Positions 8,028 through 16,135 of a stretch of 28,544 nt of DNA are shown in pieces; within the stretch, counting starts at the first letter, position 1, and each line of letters opens with the position of its first letter. This stretch comes from a bacterium (GTDB taxonomy: Bacteria; SZUA-182; DTGQ01). The translations under genes and the position numbers were made by a program. The stretch spans positions 1 to 28,544 of the forward strand of contig JBFLZW010000008.1 of assembly GCA_040755755.1 (NCBI GenBank), given 5' to 3'. The notes under the pieces are model-generated. The model was not told where the DNA came from. It made no database searches and was given only the letters and a program-made list of their open reading frames with translations.

Positions 8028-8969
8028 CTAAAAGCCATCCCCTTCCGGGAGATCAACCCTCCAGATCATCCGGCCTATGCAGCCGCTCAATATTTTATTT
8101 ATCTTGCCTTCGTGAGTCGCCATGCCCTGTAAGAGGGAAAGGATTCGCTGCCGGACCGATCCTTCGTCGCCTTCATCTCCTTCCAGGTATCCGTGAAACA
8201 GGTCAAACAGGAGATCAGCTTCCGTCTCCGGATCAACCATGCTTTCATATTCATAATGCCGAAAATCGACGGAAGGCCGATACCCCATCGAATAGAGCAG
8301 GTTAAAGGCGAAAGTGATGTTGCCCCAACGATGGTCAAGCTCTTTTCCAGTGAGCTGCTGCCATACCTCCTCAACGGTATTTTGTCTCCGTTTGCCTGAC
8401 CAGGCTGCCAGAACGCACCACTGCCTGCTGGTAGAAAGAAATTTCAGGAAATTTTCCGGATCGCTGACAGCCGGGGTCATATGGGCAAACGACAGGTCAA
8501 AGGCAGAGCGAAATCCCAGTTGATCGAGGTCAGCACTTTGCCAGTCCACCAGCAGGGGAGTAATCCTGCTGGCTGCCTCTGCCGGGATATCTTCCTTCAG
8601 ACAGCCCAGCATCCCTTCGGACACATCCACCGCTGTCACCCGGGCACCGGCCTGGGCAAAAGGAATGGCAAACCTGCCGGTTCCACAGCCAAGATCCAGG
8701 ATCTTAACCCCCTCCCTGAGAATGCCTTTTTCTTTCAGGAGCATGAGCATTCCTTCTCTCATTGGATCTTTCTGAGACACATTCCACCGTTTGCTGAGAT
8801 CCTTCGACAGCTTGTCCCAGCGGTCAGCCTTGAGAAAGGCTCTGTTTACCGTTGCCTGGGCCTGTTTTTCAGCCCGTGCCCACTGCCGCATCCAGAAATT
8901 CGGGTCAAGAGGATTGTCCAAAGGGTTATCATAAGGATTTGCTTCATCCGGTCCCATGGTCAGCAACAT
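8028..8969 (-). CDS. Class I SAM-dependent methyltransferase of the metal block
   Basis: A 313-residue soluble protein with a clear SAM-binding motif ILDLGCGTGRFAIPFA at residues 90-105 and VTAVDVSEGML as the acidic strand-2 motif. A helical N-terminal extension of about 85 residues (DPNFWMRQWARAEKQAQ) precedes the fold. The substrate is not recognisable. The start chosen has AGGGGAG seven bases upstream and overlaps the 3' end of the FmdE-domain gene by 10 bases, so the two are translationally coupled. It is the last gene of the long minus-strand metal block. A neighbouring tetrapyrrole-methylase-fold gene makes corrinoid or porphyrin chemistry a possibility, which is inference only. Confidence 0.88.
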   Translation of the reverse strand: MLLTMGPDEANPYDNPLDNPLDPNFWMRQWARAEKQAQATVNRAFLKADRWDKLSKDLSKRWNVSQKDPMREGMLMLLKEKGILREGVKILDLGCGTGRFAIPFAQAGARVTAVDVSEGMLGCLKEDIPAEAASRITPLLVDWQSADLDQLGFRSAFDLSFAHMTPAVSDPENFLKFLSTSRQWCVLAAWSGKRRQNTVEEVWQQLTGKELDHRWGNITFAFNLLYSMGYRPSVDFRHYEYESMVDPETEADLLFDLFHGYLEGDEGDEGSVRQRILSLLQGMATHEGKINKILSGCIGRMIWRVDLPEGDGF

Positions 8970-9733
8970 GAGCGCTCTCCCCTCTTCTGGCTGATTCCCG
9001 AACCGTCGAGCTGAAAAAAACTGTCCTGGCGGCATGGGATGCAGACAATCTTCTCATCCCGGACCCTGGCCCGTGTTTCCATGATCTTCTCGCCACACAG
9101 CGCGCAGATGGAGCTGCGGAAAATGGGAGCATACTTTTCCGCACTTGCCTGGACTTCCTGAATGGTCAGAAGCTCCTCCTGCGGCAGGATCGCAAGCTCA
9201 TAGGATCCCCGCAGGAACAGCTTCTTTAAAAGCTCTCCCTCTTCGGCAGTTCCGCTCCGTCTGGTGATCACCTTATCGAACAGCTCCCTGGATCCGGGAT
9301 ATATCCGCTCCTGCACGCGCTCTATCGTTTCCAGGGCTTCAGGACGGACACAAACCCGAAAAGCCCTGTCTTCCCGCCTGATGAGGGTGAAAGCGTTCTT
9401 TCCCAGGTCGCGAAAGATCAGAGCATTATTGCCGAAGGTGCAGCCGGTGGTTATCTGGACGCCATCCGCAAAGCAGTTGTTGCATTCTATGATGCAGATT
9501 ACCTTTTCCATGCCATCCATCGATTCCTCGCCCAACTTGCGAACCGCCAGGCTGCCAGCCATAACACCCAGCGTCACGAAGCTGCACAAATGGCCGTGGA
9601 ATTCGGCTGCCTTTTCGATCAATCCCCTCATGTCCCGATCCTGGATCATCTGGCGGATGGATAAACGCGGATTTTGCATCATCTGCGGGATACCAGTCAA
9701 ATCGATAGTTCCGGGCATCTCTTTGGTCTCCAT
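8960..9733 (-). CDS. FmdE-domain metal-binding protein with C-terminal zinc ribbon
   Basis: FmdE was named after an extra subunit of molybdenum formylmethanofuran dehydrogenase, but bacterial FmdE proteins have no established reaction. This 257-residue protein shows the family core: FHGHLC at 45-50 and CNNCFADGVQITTGC at 84-98, whose His and Cys residues are candidate metal ligands. It ends in a zinc ribbon with Cys210-x2-Cys213 and Cys231-x2-Cys234. No export signal is present. The start is the ATG at 9733, ten bases after GGAG; an ATG three codons earlier is too close to that site, and a GTG at 9763 is the remaining alternative. The methyltransferase start lies inside its 3' end. Its place behind nickel-type genes suggests metal delivery or sensing, by context only. 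Confidence 0.87.
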   Translation of the reverse strand: METKEMPGTIDLTGIPQMMQNPRLSIRQMIQDRDMRGLIEKAAEFHGHLCSFVTLGVMAGSLAVRKLGEESMDGMEKVICIIECNNCFADGVQITTGCTFGNNALIFRDLGKNAFTLIRREDRAFRVCVRPEALETIERVQERIYPGSRELFDKVITRRSGTAEEGELLKKLFLRGSYELAILPQEELLTIQEVQASAEKYAPIFRSSICALCGEKIMETRARVRDEKIVCIPCRQDSFFQLDGSGISQKRGERSCC

Positions 9734-9893
9734 GTTCAGCATGCTCCTTTCTTGTTGGTACACTTCAACGTATGGTCAGGACTTCACCCTCAAAGAGCGT
9801 TAAACCGATTGAGTCATCAGTTTACGGGAACCAGAGCATTTGGTCAACCCATTTATGCAGGGACAGGGATAATTCCTCGATCGATTTGCTATG

Positions 9894-10355
9894 TTACTGC
9901 CTTCTCATCATCCTCGCCTGCTGGAAAAGAGCCAAACCGATAAATCCCCAGACTACGCACAGGGCCATAATTACCTTTTGCCATTTCTGCATACTTGAGG
10001 ATTGCACAGCTAATCCTGTGGTTGCCATAGTATCAGGCGACACGTGAGCCACCACACCGTGCCCCATGCCATCGCTTACAACGACCTTCCACTCTCCCCC
10101 CGTTTCCGGCAGGAAGAAGAACTGTCCTTTTTTATCGGTGCGGCCCTTTTGATATTCAATCTTCTGATCGTCCGGAGAAAAGATTTTTACTTCAGCATAA
10201 CTTATCGGCTCCCCATTATCGTATTCCACCCTGATGACCATGGCCCGAGCCAGATCTGTGGTGTAACGGGCACCATGAGCGAATACCGGATTATCCCCTG
10301 CTCCCAAAAGGAAAAGTGCGCCTGCACACAATACCATAACAAATGCCCTTTTCAT
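9894..10355 (-). CDS. NikL-like exported protein of nickel ECF systems
   Basis: A 153-residue protein with a signal peptide (about 1-26, cleavage probably after PVFA so that the mature chain starts with His-Gly), a small beta-sandwich of the carboxypeptidase-regulatory type (VRVEYDNG-like strand, then GEPISYAEVKIFSPDD, GRTDKKGQFFFLPE, WKVVVSDGMGHG), and one C-terminal membrane helix (about 126-146) ending in Arg/Lys. This order and the phrase SDGMGHG match the additional component NikL (CbiL) of nickel/cobalt ECF transporters as I know them. The family normally works with the membrane proteins NikM and NikQ and the ATPase NikO, none of which occurs in the window; an APC permease gene precedes it instead. 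The ribosome binding site is AGGAGG. Family fairly sure; transport role inferred. Confidence 0.8.
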   Translation of the reverse strand: MKRAFVMVLCAGALFLLGAGDNPVFAHGARYTTDLARAMVIRVEYDNGEPISYAEVKIFSPDDQKIEYQKGRTDKKGQFFFLPETGGEWKVVVSDGMGHGVVAHVSPDTMATTGLAVQSSSMQKWQKVIMALCVVWGFIGLALFQQARMMRRQ

Positions 10356-10404
10356 GGATTACCTCCTTTTCGCCACATTCTCAACCGGGAAATATCTTAT
10401 TATC

Positions 10405-11841
10405 TTATTCTGCACTCACTGCATCCACATCCAGAGCCAGGGCATCCGCTCCTTCCTTCTCCTTCCTGAAATATCGGTAAACCAGATAGCCCAGTCCAAT
10501 GGTTCCCAAACCATACAGAGAAACGATGAATCTGTTTCTTATTGAGTAATAGATAATCCAGAGATTACCCAGGATAAAAATCATCGGGGTAATGGGATAT
10601 CCGAATGTTTTATATTCCCGTTTTATTGAAGGATGCTTTACTCTCAGGACCACAAGGCCAACCACGGTCATCATGGCAAACAGGGAGAGGGTAAAGCCGA
10701 TATATATCAAAAGAGTATCGAATGCTGAGGTAAGAACCATAATTGAAGCAACGGCTGCCTGAAGGAAAAGGGAGTGAGCCGGTGTTTTATGAGTACTGTT
10801 GACCATCCCAAACTGCCTGAAAAAAACACCATCTTTGGCCATAGCGTAATAGACCCTGGGACCGGTTACAATCATGGCGCTGACGGCAGAAAGGATCCCA
10901 ACGGCAATTGCCACGGCAAGATATCGGCTGATGGTATTGCCGAATAAAGCGGACGCGGCTGCATCCCCGACTTCCATAATCCCGCTCATCTGAGCAGGAG
11001 GCAGGGCATAGATAAAAACAGCGTTTAACAGAAGATATAAACATATCACCAGGAATGTTCCGCCCAAAAGGGCCAGCGGAATGTTGCGGGAAGGATTTTT
11101 AATTTCTCCTCCCAGATAAACCGCCGCGTTCCATCCGCTATAGGCAAAGGAAATAAATATTAATGAAACAGCAAACTTATCCGAAAACAAAGCTCCCCAA
11201 TCCACCTGCGTGGGGAAATTATTGACTGCACCTTTGCCGAACCAAAAACCGGCGATGATAAAAAGAGCAATAAAGTAGATCTTAAATATGGTTAAGCCGT
11301 TTTGCACTCTGCTGCCAAAAAACAGGCCATAATAATGAACCAGGGAAAAGAGTACAATAATGGTTACCGCCAGCAGAGTAATCGGAGAAAGGGTGAATAT
11401 ACTGCTCCCCAGGATGGGGATAACCGCACTTTTCCCGATGGAAAGGGGAAAGGCTTTTACAAAGTAGGTGGCAAAGGCCACCGACGAGGCGGCAATGGGA
11501 GCGGAAAATCCCACTATCAGGGATATCCAGCCGGAGAGAAAGGCCATCCCTTTGCCAAAGCCTTCCCGGAGGAACACATACTCTCCGCCTGAGTGCGGAA
11601 ACATCGCACCCAATTCTCCATAACACAGAGCACCGCACAGGGCAAATACACCCCCAGACAGCCAGCAGAGAAGCATCGCGCCCGGATCGCCCAATTCCTT
11701 GATAATAAATCCTGAAGTTGTATAAATGCCGGTGCCGATCATATTGGCCACAACCAGAATAAATGCCGAAAAGAGACTCAGTTGTCTCTCCAGATGAGCG
11801 CCGGTGTGACCTTCTCCTGTTTTCCTCTTTACTCCATACAT
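10405..11841 (-). CDS. APC-superfamily amino acid permease
   Basis: A 478-residue inner-membrane transporter with about 12 helices. The unwound first helix carries NMIGTGIYTTSGFI (about 33-46), the substrate-backbone-binding motif of amino acid/polyamine/organocation (APC) permeases, and GGEYVFLREGFGK follows at 84-96, also typical of the family. Substrate is unknown. The ATG has GGAGG nine bases upstream. It lies between the NikK-like and NikL-like genes on the same strand, 130 bases after the former and about 50 before the latter, so it probably belongs to the same unit. One possibility is uptake of a metal-chelating amino acid such as histidine, or of its metal complex; this is inference from context. 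A coincidental insertion of an unrelated permease gene is the alternative. Confidence 0.9.
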   Translation of the reverse strand: MYGVKRKTGEGHTGAHLERQLSLFSAFILVVANMIGTGIYTTSGFIIKELGDPGAMLLCWLSGGVFALCGALCYGELGAMFPHSGGEYVFLREGFGKGMAFLSGWISLIVGFSAPIAASSVAFATYFVKAFPLSIGKSAVIPILGSSIFTLSPITLLAVTIIVLFSLVHYYGLFFGSRVQNGLTIFKIYFIALFIIAGFWFGKGAVNNFPTQVDWGALFSDKFAVSLIFISFAYSGWNAAVYLGGEIKNPSRNIPLALLGGTFLVICLYLLLNAVFIYALPPAQMSGIMEVGDAAASALFGNTISRYLAVAIAVGILSAVSAMIVTGPRVYYAMAKDGVFFRQFGMVNSTHKTPAHSLFLQAAVASIMVLTSAFDTLLIYIGFTLSLFAMMTVVGLVVLRVKHPSIKREYKTFGYPITPMIFILGNLWIIYYSIRNRFIVSLYGLGTIGLGYLVYRYFRKEKEGADALALDVDAVSAE

Positions 11842-11884
11842 TTACCGTTACCTCCAATCAACAAATACAATACCGGGCGAGGGA

Positions 11885-11921
11885 CGCCAGCGGGAGTGGC
11901 TTTTCAGCCACCTCCGCGGCG
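11885..11921. repeat. GC-rich extragenic palindrome
   Basis: In the 130-base gap between the DUF4198 gene and the APC permease gene, a GC-rich block contains nested stems. The outer pair is CGCC with GGCG. The inner pair is GGGAGTGGCT with AGCCACCTCC around a TTTC loop, with one offset mismatch. The base composition differs sharply from the AT-rich sequence beside it, as is usual for REP-like elements. It may also slow or attenuate transcription into the permease gene. I cannot tell from one copy. Confidence 0.5.
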
Positions 11922-11971
11922 AAGGGGTGCTGGGGTTCCCCCATACCCTTTTTCTTTCCCCGGACCTTTCT

Positions 11972-12754
11972 TCATTCAAGGCCAAGGGTCAGGGTTATTC
12001 GATAGGTGGATTTATCACATTCAGATTGATCGGGAAACGGTATCTCATGGGTGGCGGTAATGAGCCAGGGGCCCTGAGAGGTCAACTTCATCCGCACCAT
12101 CCCCTGATCGTCGCTCTCCGATTCCTGCACCCACTTGCCTTCCTGCTGCTGAGCAGTGTTTTTATCAGTAGCACTGACCTTGGCTCCGGCAAGCGGCTTG
12201 CCCTGATACACTACTTTCAAGGCTAATTCGTCACCGACTTTGAGCCTGCCGATATTCTCCGGCAAAACCATTTCAAGTGGCAGGTCGCTGACCGGAGAAG
12301 GACTGCTGGCCTTGGCACCGACATTGATCAGCACTTTGGCATTCATCGTAAACTGGAAACAGGAAACGGCATTGGGCAATGACTTTTTATTTCCCATCTT
12401 GCGGCCATCGGGAGTATTTGAGACAAAGCCCTGTTTCATTTTTATAACTACCTCATACAGCCCTTCAGTCTTGGGTGAAAAAGCATATTTCGCAGGAGCG
12501 GCTTTTTCGATCGGCAATTCCTGACCTTTGGGGTCACGGATAAAGATACGCTCGATATTCTCTTCCTTAACTGCCTCAGTATGAGGGTATTTATGCCCAA
12601 AGCCTATATCTATGGTTACATTTTCTCCTGCTTTGGGTGTGTAATTACTGGCATTCAGCCAGAGCATATGGCCTTGTGCCGCTGACACCATGCCGACCAT
12701 GCAAATCACTGCCAAAAGGATCATCCCTGTCTTTTTCACTATCGTCTTTTTCAT
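11972..12754 (-). CDS. NikK-like periplasmic DUF4198 protein
   Basis: A 260-residue exported protein. The signal peptide covers about 1-28 (twin lysines, hydrophobic core, then AAQG), leaving a mature N-terminus beginning His-Met-Leu-Trp. The body is all-beta and of DUF4198 type: NYTPKAGENVTIDIGFGHKYPH (about 37-58), ERIFIRDPKGQEL, then a second domain with LKVVYQGKPLAGAKVSATDK and DQGMVRMKLTSQGPWLITATHE. DUF4198 includes NikK, the periplasmic component linked to nickel ECF transporters; an N-terminal His exposed after cleavage and an internal GHKYPH are plausible metal ligands. The start has GGAGG five bases upstream. The gene begins 18 bases after the tetrapyrrole-methylase-fold gene, so they are co-transcribed. 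Family confident; metal identity inferred. Confidence 0.82.
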   Translation of the reverse strand: MKKTIVKKTGMILLAVICMVGMVSAAQGHMLWLNASNYTPKAGENVTIDIGFGHKYPHTEAVKEENIERIFIRDPKGQELPIEKAAPAKYAFSPKTEGLYEVVIKMKQGFVSNTPDGRKMGNKKSLPNAVSCFQFTMNAKVLINVGAKASSPSPVSDLPLEMVLPENIGRLKVGDELALKVVYQGKPLAGAKVSATDKNTAQQQEGKWVQESESDDQGMVRMKLTSQGPWLITATHEIPFPDQSECDKSTYRITLTLGLE

Positions 12755-12772
12755 TCTTTCCTCCTTCAGCTT

Positions 12773-13663
12773 TTATTTATCAGCGGCTTTATACCGGTTA
12801 GTCACAAAATCGCCGACATATATCAGGTGTTCAAAAGGAAGCTTTCCTCCCTGTGTTTTTTCCAGAATCGTATCCAGCGTGCCGTGAATGATTTCTTCTT
12901 TATCCCGGTAGCCCGCATACAGCACTATGGCTATTGGTGTCTCAGGGGGGTAATGCACCTTGAGCTTCTTCACAACTTCCGCCAGATCGAGGAACATGGT
13001 GAAAAACACCATAGTAGCCTGGTTTGCAGACAAATTCTCAATGCTGTCGGTACCGGCGTATTCTTCATTCCCGAATGAGGCGGTGAGAATGACCGAATGG
13101 GTTTTCTTTCCCGAAGTCACTCCTTTTTTCAGGGCGGCATTGGCAGCGTTGAAGCAACTGATCCCCGGCACGATTTGCGGATTCAGGTCCTCAAATGCTT
13201 CCATGTACCACATGTTCGGACCGTAGATTGTAGGGTCTCCGCTGTCCAGCACCGATACGGTTTTGCCTTCCTTGACTGCCGTGCGGATTATGGAGTTAAT
13301 TGCATTGAATTCCCTGAGCTTTTCTTCATAATTGAACCGCTTGTTCTTTTTCGCTTCTTCCGGAGTTTTCCCGTATATGCCAAAAATCCCAAACCCCGGA
13401 TCATGGATTTCCTTCCCCTGCAGGAGGATGGGGAACCTGTCCCTCATTTCCCTGGTGCAAAAAATAATATCCGAGTCCTTGATTACATTCACCGCCCGCA
13501 GGGTGATGTTATCCGGGTCCCCGCTTCCAACGCTCACCAGATAAACTTGCGTCCTTGGTGGTTCCTTTGCGGCAGCATATCCGGCTGTTCCCGACGATAC
13601 GGCCGCCATAACCATCAGCACTGCTGCAACTTGTCTCAACTTCCGGGCTAATATGATATTCAT
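12773..13663 (-). CDS. Tetrapyrrole-methylase-fold protein with signal peptide
   Basis: The CobA/CbiF-type methylase family uses SAM to methylate uroporphyrinogen III and corrin intermediates in the cytoplasm. This 296-residue protein has the family motifs: VSVGSGDPDNITLRA (44-58), SVLDSGDPTIYGP (137-149, the SAM-binding loop) and QIVPGISCFNAANAAL (163-178). Unusually, the first 32 residues form a clear Sec signal peptide (Arg/Lys-rich start, hydrophobic core, TAGYAAA before Lys-Glu), so it should be exported, where SAM is not expected. Between 85 and 125 it also has a Lys-rich insertion. AAAGGAG precedes the ATG. It sits directly between a TonB receptor and a NikK-like gene. It may bind a tetrapyrrole or metal complex rather than methylate; the fold and signal are seen, the role is inference. 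Confidence 0.85.
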   Translation of the reverse strand: MNIILARKLRQVAAVLMVMAAVSSGTAGYAAAKEPPRTQVYLVSVGSGDPDNITLRAVNVIKDSDIIFCTREMRDRFPILLQGKEIHDPGFGIFGIYGKTPEEAKKNKRFNYEEKLREFNAINSIIRTAVKEGKTVSVLDSGDPTIYGPNMWYMEAFEDLNPQIVPGISCFNAANAALKKGVTSGKKTHSVILTASFGNEEYAGTDSIENLSANQATMVFFTMFLDLAEVVKKLKVHYPPETPIAIVLYAGYRDKEEIIHGTLDTILEKTQGGKLPFEHLIYVGDFVTNRYKAADK

Positions 13664-13737
13664 GTCAATCTCCTTTCGTTTTCGCCTTCCTTCAGGCTGA
13701 TACGATACGCTGTTCAGATCAATATACTGATCCTTGG

Positions 13738-15873
13738 CTAAAATCCTACTTTTGCCGTTGCCCCGATGATTCTTCCGGGCATCGGATAGCCAAAGCGCTC
13801 TTCGTACCGTTCATTAAACAGATTTTCCGTATAGATGCCGATCTCACCATATTTTGTCACCGGGAATTTTACCTCAATGTCGGTGGTTGTATAGGAGTCA
13901 AGTTTTCTGATTTTATTGGTGTCGATAGTCTCCTGCTCACCTACGTACCTGATATTGGTACTGAATGTTCCTTCTTTCCAGGGGAAGGGAAATTTCACCT
14001 CAAAACCTGTCGTGCCCTTCCACTCAGGCATATACTCCAGCTCGTCAGTGAGCTTTGCGGTATCCATGATGTCACCTTCTTTTTTGCTCTTCTGGTAGGT
14101 GACATTCCCCCGTAACGTCATCCAGCTCATGATTTCAGCGGCTCCGTCAATCGATCCCCCGGTCAGATTAACCTTATCAATGTTATAACACCCCCTCCTC
14201 CCATCGGGGACGGAATATCTCTTGATATAGTCATTAATCATGTATTTATACAAGGAAAGCCTGGCATAGGCTTGCCGGGAAAAATCATGATTATATGTCA
14301 GTTCCACGGCATCATTCTTTTCCAGGTCCAGGGCGTTGGTATAAAGCCCTCCCAGGTATCCTTCATACCACCAATAAGCATCCGGTGCTGAAGGCGTGAG
14401 ATACTTTCTGTAGATCGATGCAGTGAGGGTATCATTTTCCGCAATTTTGACCGTCCCGGTTACCGAGGGGCTTATTCCTTCATCTTTTAAGGTTTCGTGT
14501 GATGCCAATCCCGATTCTTTGGCTTCGAAGGTATCGTACCGGACACCCGGCGTGAGCAGGAACCTGTCGGTTATGCCCCAGCTATCCTGAAGATAGTACC
14601 CCCACAGATGGCTTGCCTGTCCGTCACTGTTGGTGACAGGTCCTCTCGTACCGTACTTATAATCCACAAAATGAACATCCTGCCCTGCGGTGGCGATAAC
14701 CTTCCCTTCGATTCCCCAGATGATTTCATGATTTTTCAAAGGGAGGGTAAACTCGCCGCTCCCGCCATATGACCTGTCAGGCCTCACTGTTCTGTCAAGG
14801 ACAAGTTTTCCGTCTGAATATTTACTGTTTATCCAGCTTGCCGAATAATTTTTTTCATCCCTTTCTTCATGATTCTTGAATGCCTTAAGCTCGATCATGG
14901 CATTTTTAACCGGCTGTTTATAAGCAAAATCAAGAAGATACTTCGTCTTTTTCCAGTAAGACCCCGGACCGGGGGTTGATACCTTGCCTGCACCGGGAGA
15001 AAAGCCTTCACCATTGGAAAGTGGATAATCGCGATTTATTTTTATCTTGAATTTTGGATCGTCGGGATTACTGGAAAGCCTGTTCAGTATCTGAAAGCCG
15101 CGTTCTACATCGATGTATTGAACTCCTATGGACATCTCTGCCATGAGCGGCATATCAACAAAGAGCTTGCCCGATAAATTCTTTGCTTCATAATCGTTGT
15201 TCCAGAGGAATTCATCCGCCTTCTGGCAGCTTCCTCCAAGGGAATATCCGAAAGGACCGATTTTAAAACTGTGAGTGACCCGGTAATTCTGGATATAACT
15301 GATGTCCTCGCCTGCTCCATAATGGCTGTAAAATGAAACAGCCGGTTTTTCGGCAGGTTTTCTGGTGACGACATTGATGACTCCTCCTCCGGCATTATTG
15401 CCATACCTGACCGAGCTTCCACCTTTCATCACTTCTATCTTTTCGATGTTATCCAGAGGAATTGTGCTCCAATCAATAAAGTAGCCGCCCTGGACTCCCG
15501 CAGCATTGATCGACCTGCCGTCAATGTTCAGCATAATCCTGTTCCCTGAAAGGCCCCTGATCTTGAGCGTGTCACTCGTATCGCCGACCAAGGACCTTCT
15601 GTTCAGGTCTATCTCAGGCTCATTCTTTAAAACATCGGGAATGGTGGTATTTTTGCCCTTTTCGATAGTCCTCTCACCAACTACCGTTACAGGTTCGGTA
15701 ACAGCCTCATCTATTACCGTAATCTCATCCAGGGTAAGATGTTTTACCGCCTGTTCCTGCGGTTCCTGCTGTTCAGTACCCTGTGCGGTCTGGTCAGCAT
15801 GTGCAGTATATGCAGCCGCAACGACAATCATGGTTAAGCACAATATCCTCAGAAACTTGCATATTTTCTTCAT
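13738..15873 (-). CDS. TonB-dependent outer-membrane receptor
   Basis: A 711-residue receptor. Residues 1-26 form a signal peptide ending AHA. A likely TonB box (DEITVID) lies near 48-54. The plug domain follows, with IPDVLKNEPEIDL, LKIRGLSGNRIMLNIDGRSI, IEKIEVMKGGSSVRYGNNAG and GGVINVVTRKP. The beta-barrel ends in TENLFNERYEERFGYPMPGR and a terminal Phe, as outer-membrane proteins do. Such receptors import metal chelates, haem or cobalamin using TonB energy; here the neighbours favour nickel or cobalt complexes. The start chosen (GGAGG seven bases upstream) lies 46 bases below a conserved leader hairpin; an in-frame ATG at 15978 lies inside that hairpin and would extend the protein by 35 residues without a ribosome binding site close by. 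Confidence 0.93.
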   Translation of the reverse strand: MKKICKFLRILCLTMIVVAAAYTAHADQTAQGTEQQEPQEQAVKHLTLDEITVIDEAVTEPVTVVGERTIEKGKNTTIPDVLKNEPEIDLNRRSLVGDTSDTLKIRGLSGNRIMLNIDGRSINAAGVQGGYFIDWSTIPLDNIEKIEVMKGGSSVRYGNNAGGGVINVVTRKPAEKPAVSFYSHYGAGEDISYIQNYRVTHSFKIGPFGYSLGGSCQKADEFLWNNDYEAKNLSGKLFVDMPLMAEMSIGVQYIDVERGFQILNRLSSNPDDPKFKIKINRDYPLSNGEGFSPGAGKVSTPGPGSYWKKTKYLLDFAYKQPVKNAMIELKAFKNHEERDEKNYSASWINSKYSDGKLVLDRTVRPDRSYGGSGEFTLPLKNHEIIWGIEGKVIATAGQDVHFVDYKYGTRGPVTNSDGQASHLWGYYLQDSWGITDRFLLTPGVRYDTFEAKESGLASHETLKDEGISPSVTGTVKIAENDTLTASIYRKYLTPSAPDAYWWYEGYLGGLYTNALDLEKNDAVELTYNHDFSRQAYARLSLYKYMINDYIKRYSVPDGRRGCYNIDKVNLTGGSIDGAAEIMSWMTLRGNVTYQKSKKEGDIMDTAKLTDELEYMPEWKGTTGFEVKFPFPWKEGTFSTNIRYVGEQETIDTNKIRKLDSYTTTDIEVKFPVTKYGEIGIYTENLFNERYEERFGYPMPGRIIGATAKVGF

Positions 15874-15919
15874 TCCCGGTCCTCCAGTTAGATTTGAGTA
15901 ATAAAGCTCGCCCAGAAAC

Positions 15920-15986
15920 AAAAAAAGCCATGAAGATATCTCCTCCGGCTGTTTTTGGGCCGAAGGAAAAGCCTTCATGGCTTTTT
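15920..15986 (-). promoter_or_regulatory. Conserved leader hairpin, copy A (TonB receptor)
   Basis: On the minus strand the arms GCCATGAAG and CTTCATGGC, extended by A/T pairs, enclose GCTTT, an inner stem (TCCTTCGGC with GCCGGAGGA) and GATAT, and a run of seven U follows. It lies between the porin stop and the receptor start, 46 bases before the receptor ATG and about 105 bases after a TGGTATCAT box near 16089-16098. It can act as an intrinsic terminator, so it is a candidate attenuator of the receptor gene. See the findings for the comparison of all four copies. Confidence 0.75.
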
Positions 15987-16135
15987 ACTGCCTGATTTTA
16001 TTGACTCCTTTTCTTTCAGTAGTTATAAAATAGCTTACCTGTTCTCAGGCTTTCGTCTCTTGCTGAAAAGAAGTCAGTTATTCATTGTAAATGATACCAG
16101 TGCTGCCCTTCCTTGGAGTGTTCCCCAAAAGGATC

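Noticed and set aside
15874-16135. Cobalamin, c-di-GMP or NiCo riboswitch in the receptor leader
   Set aside because: The cobalamin box, the GEMM core and the NiCo four-way junction motifs were looked for by eye and not found; only the conserved hairpin and the A/B-shared leader remain.
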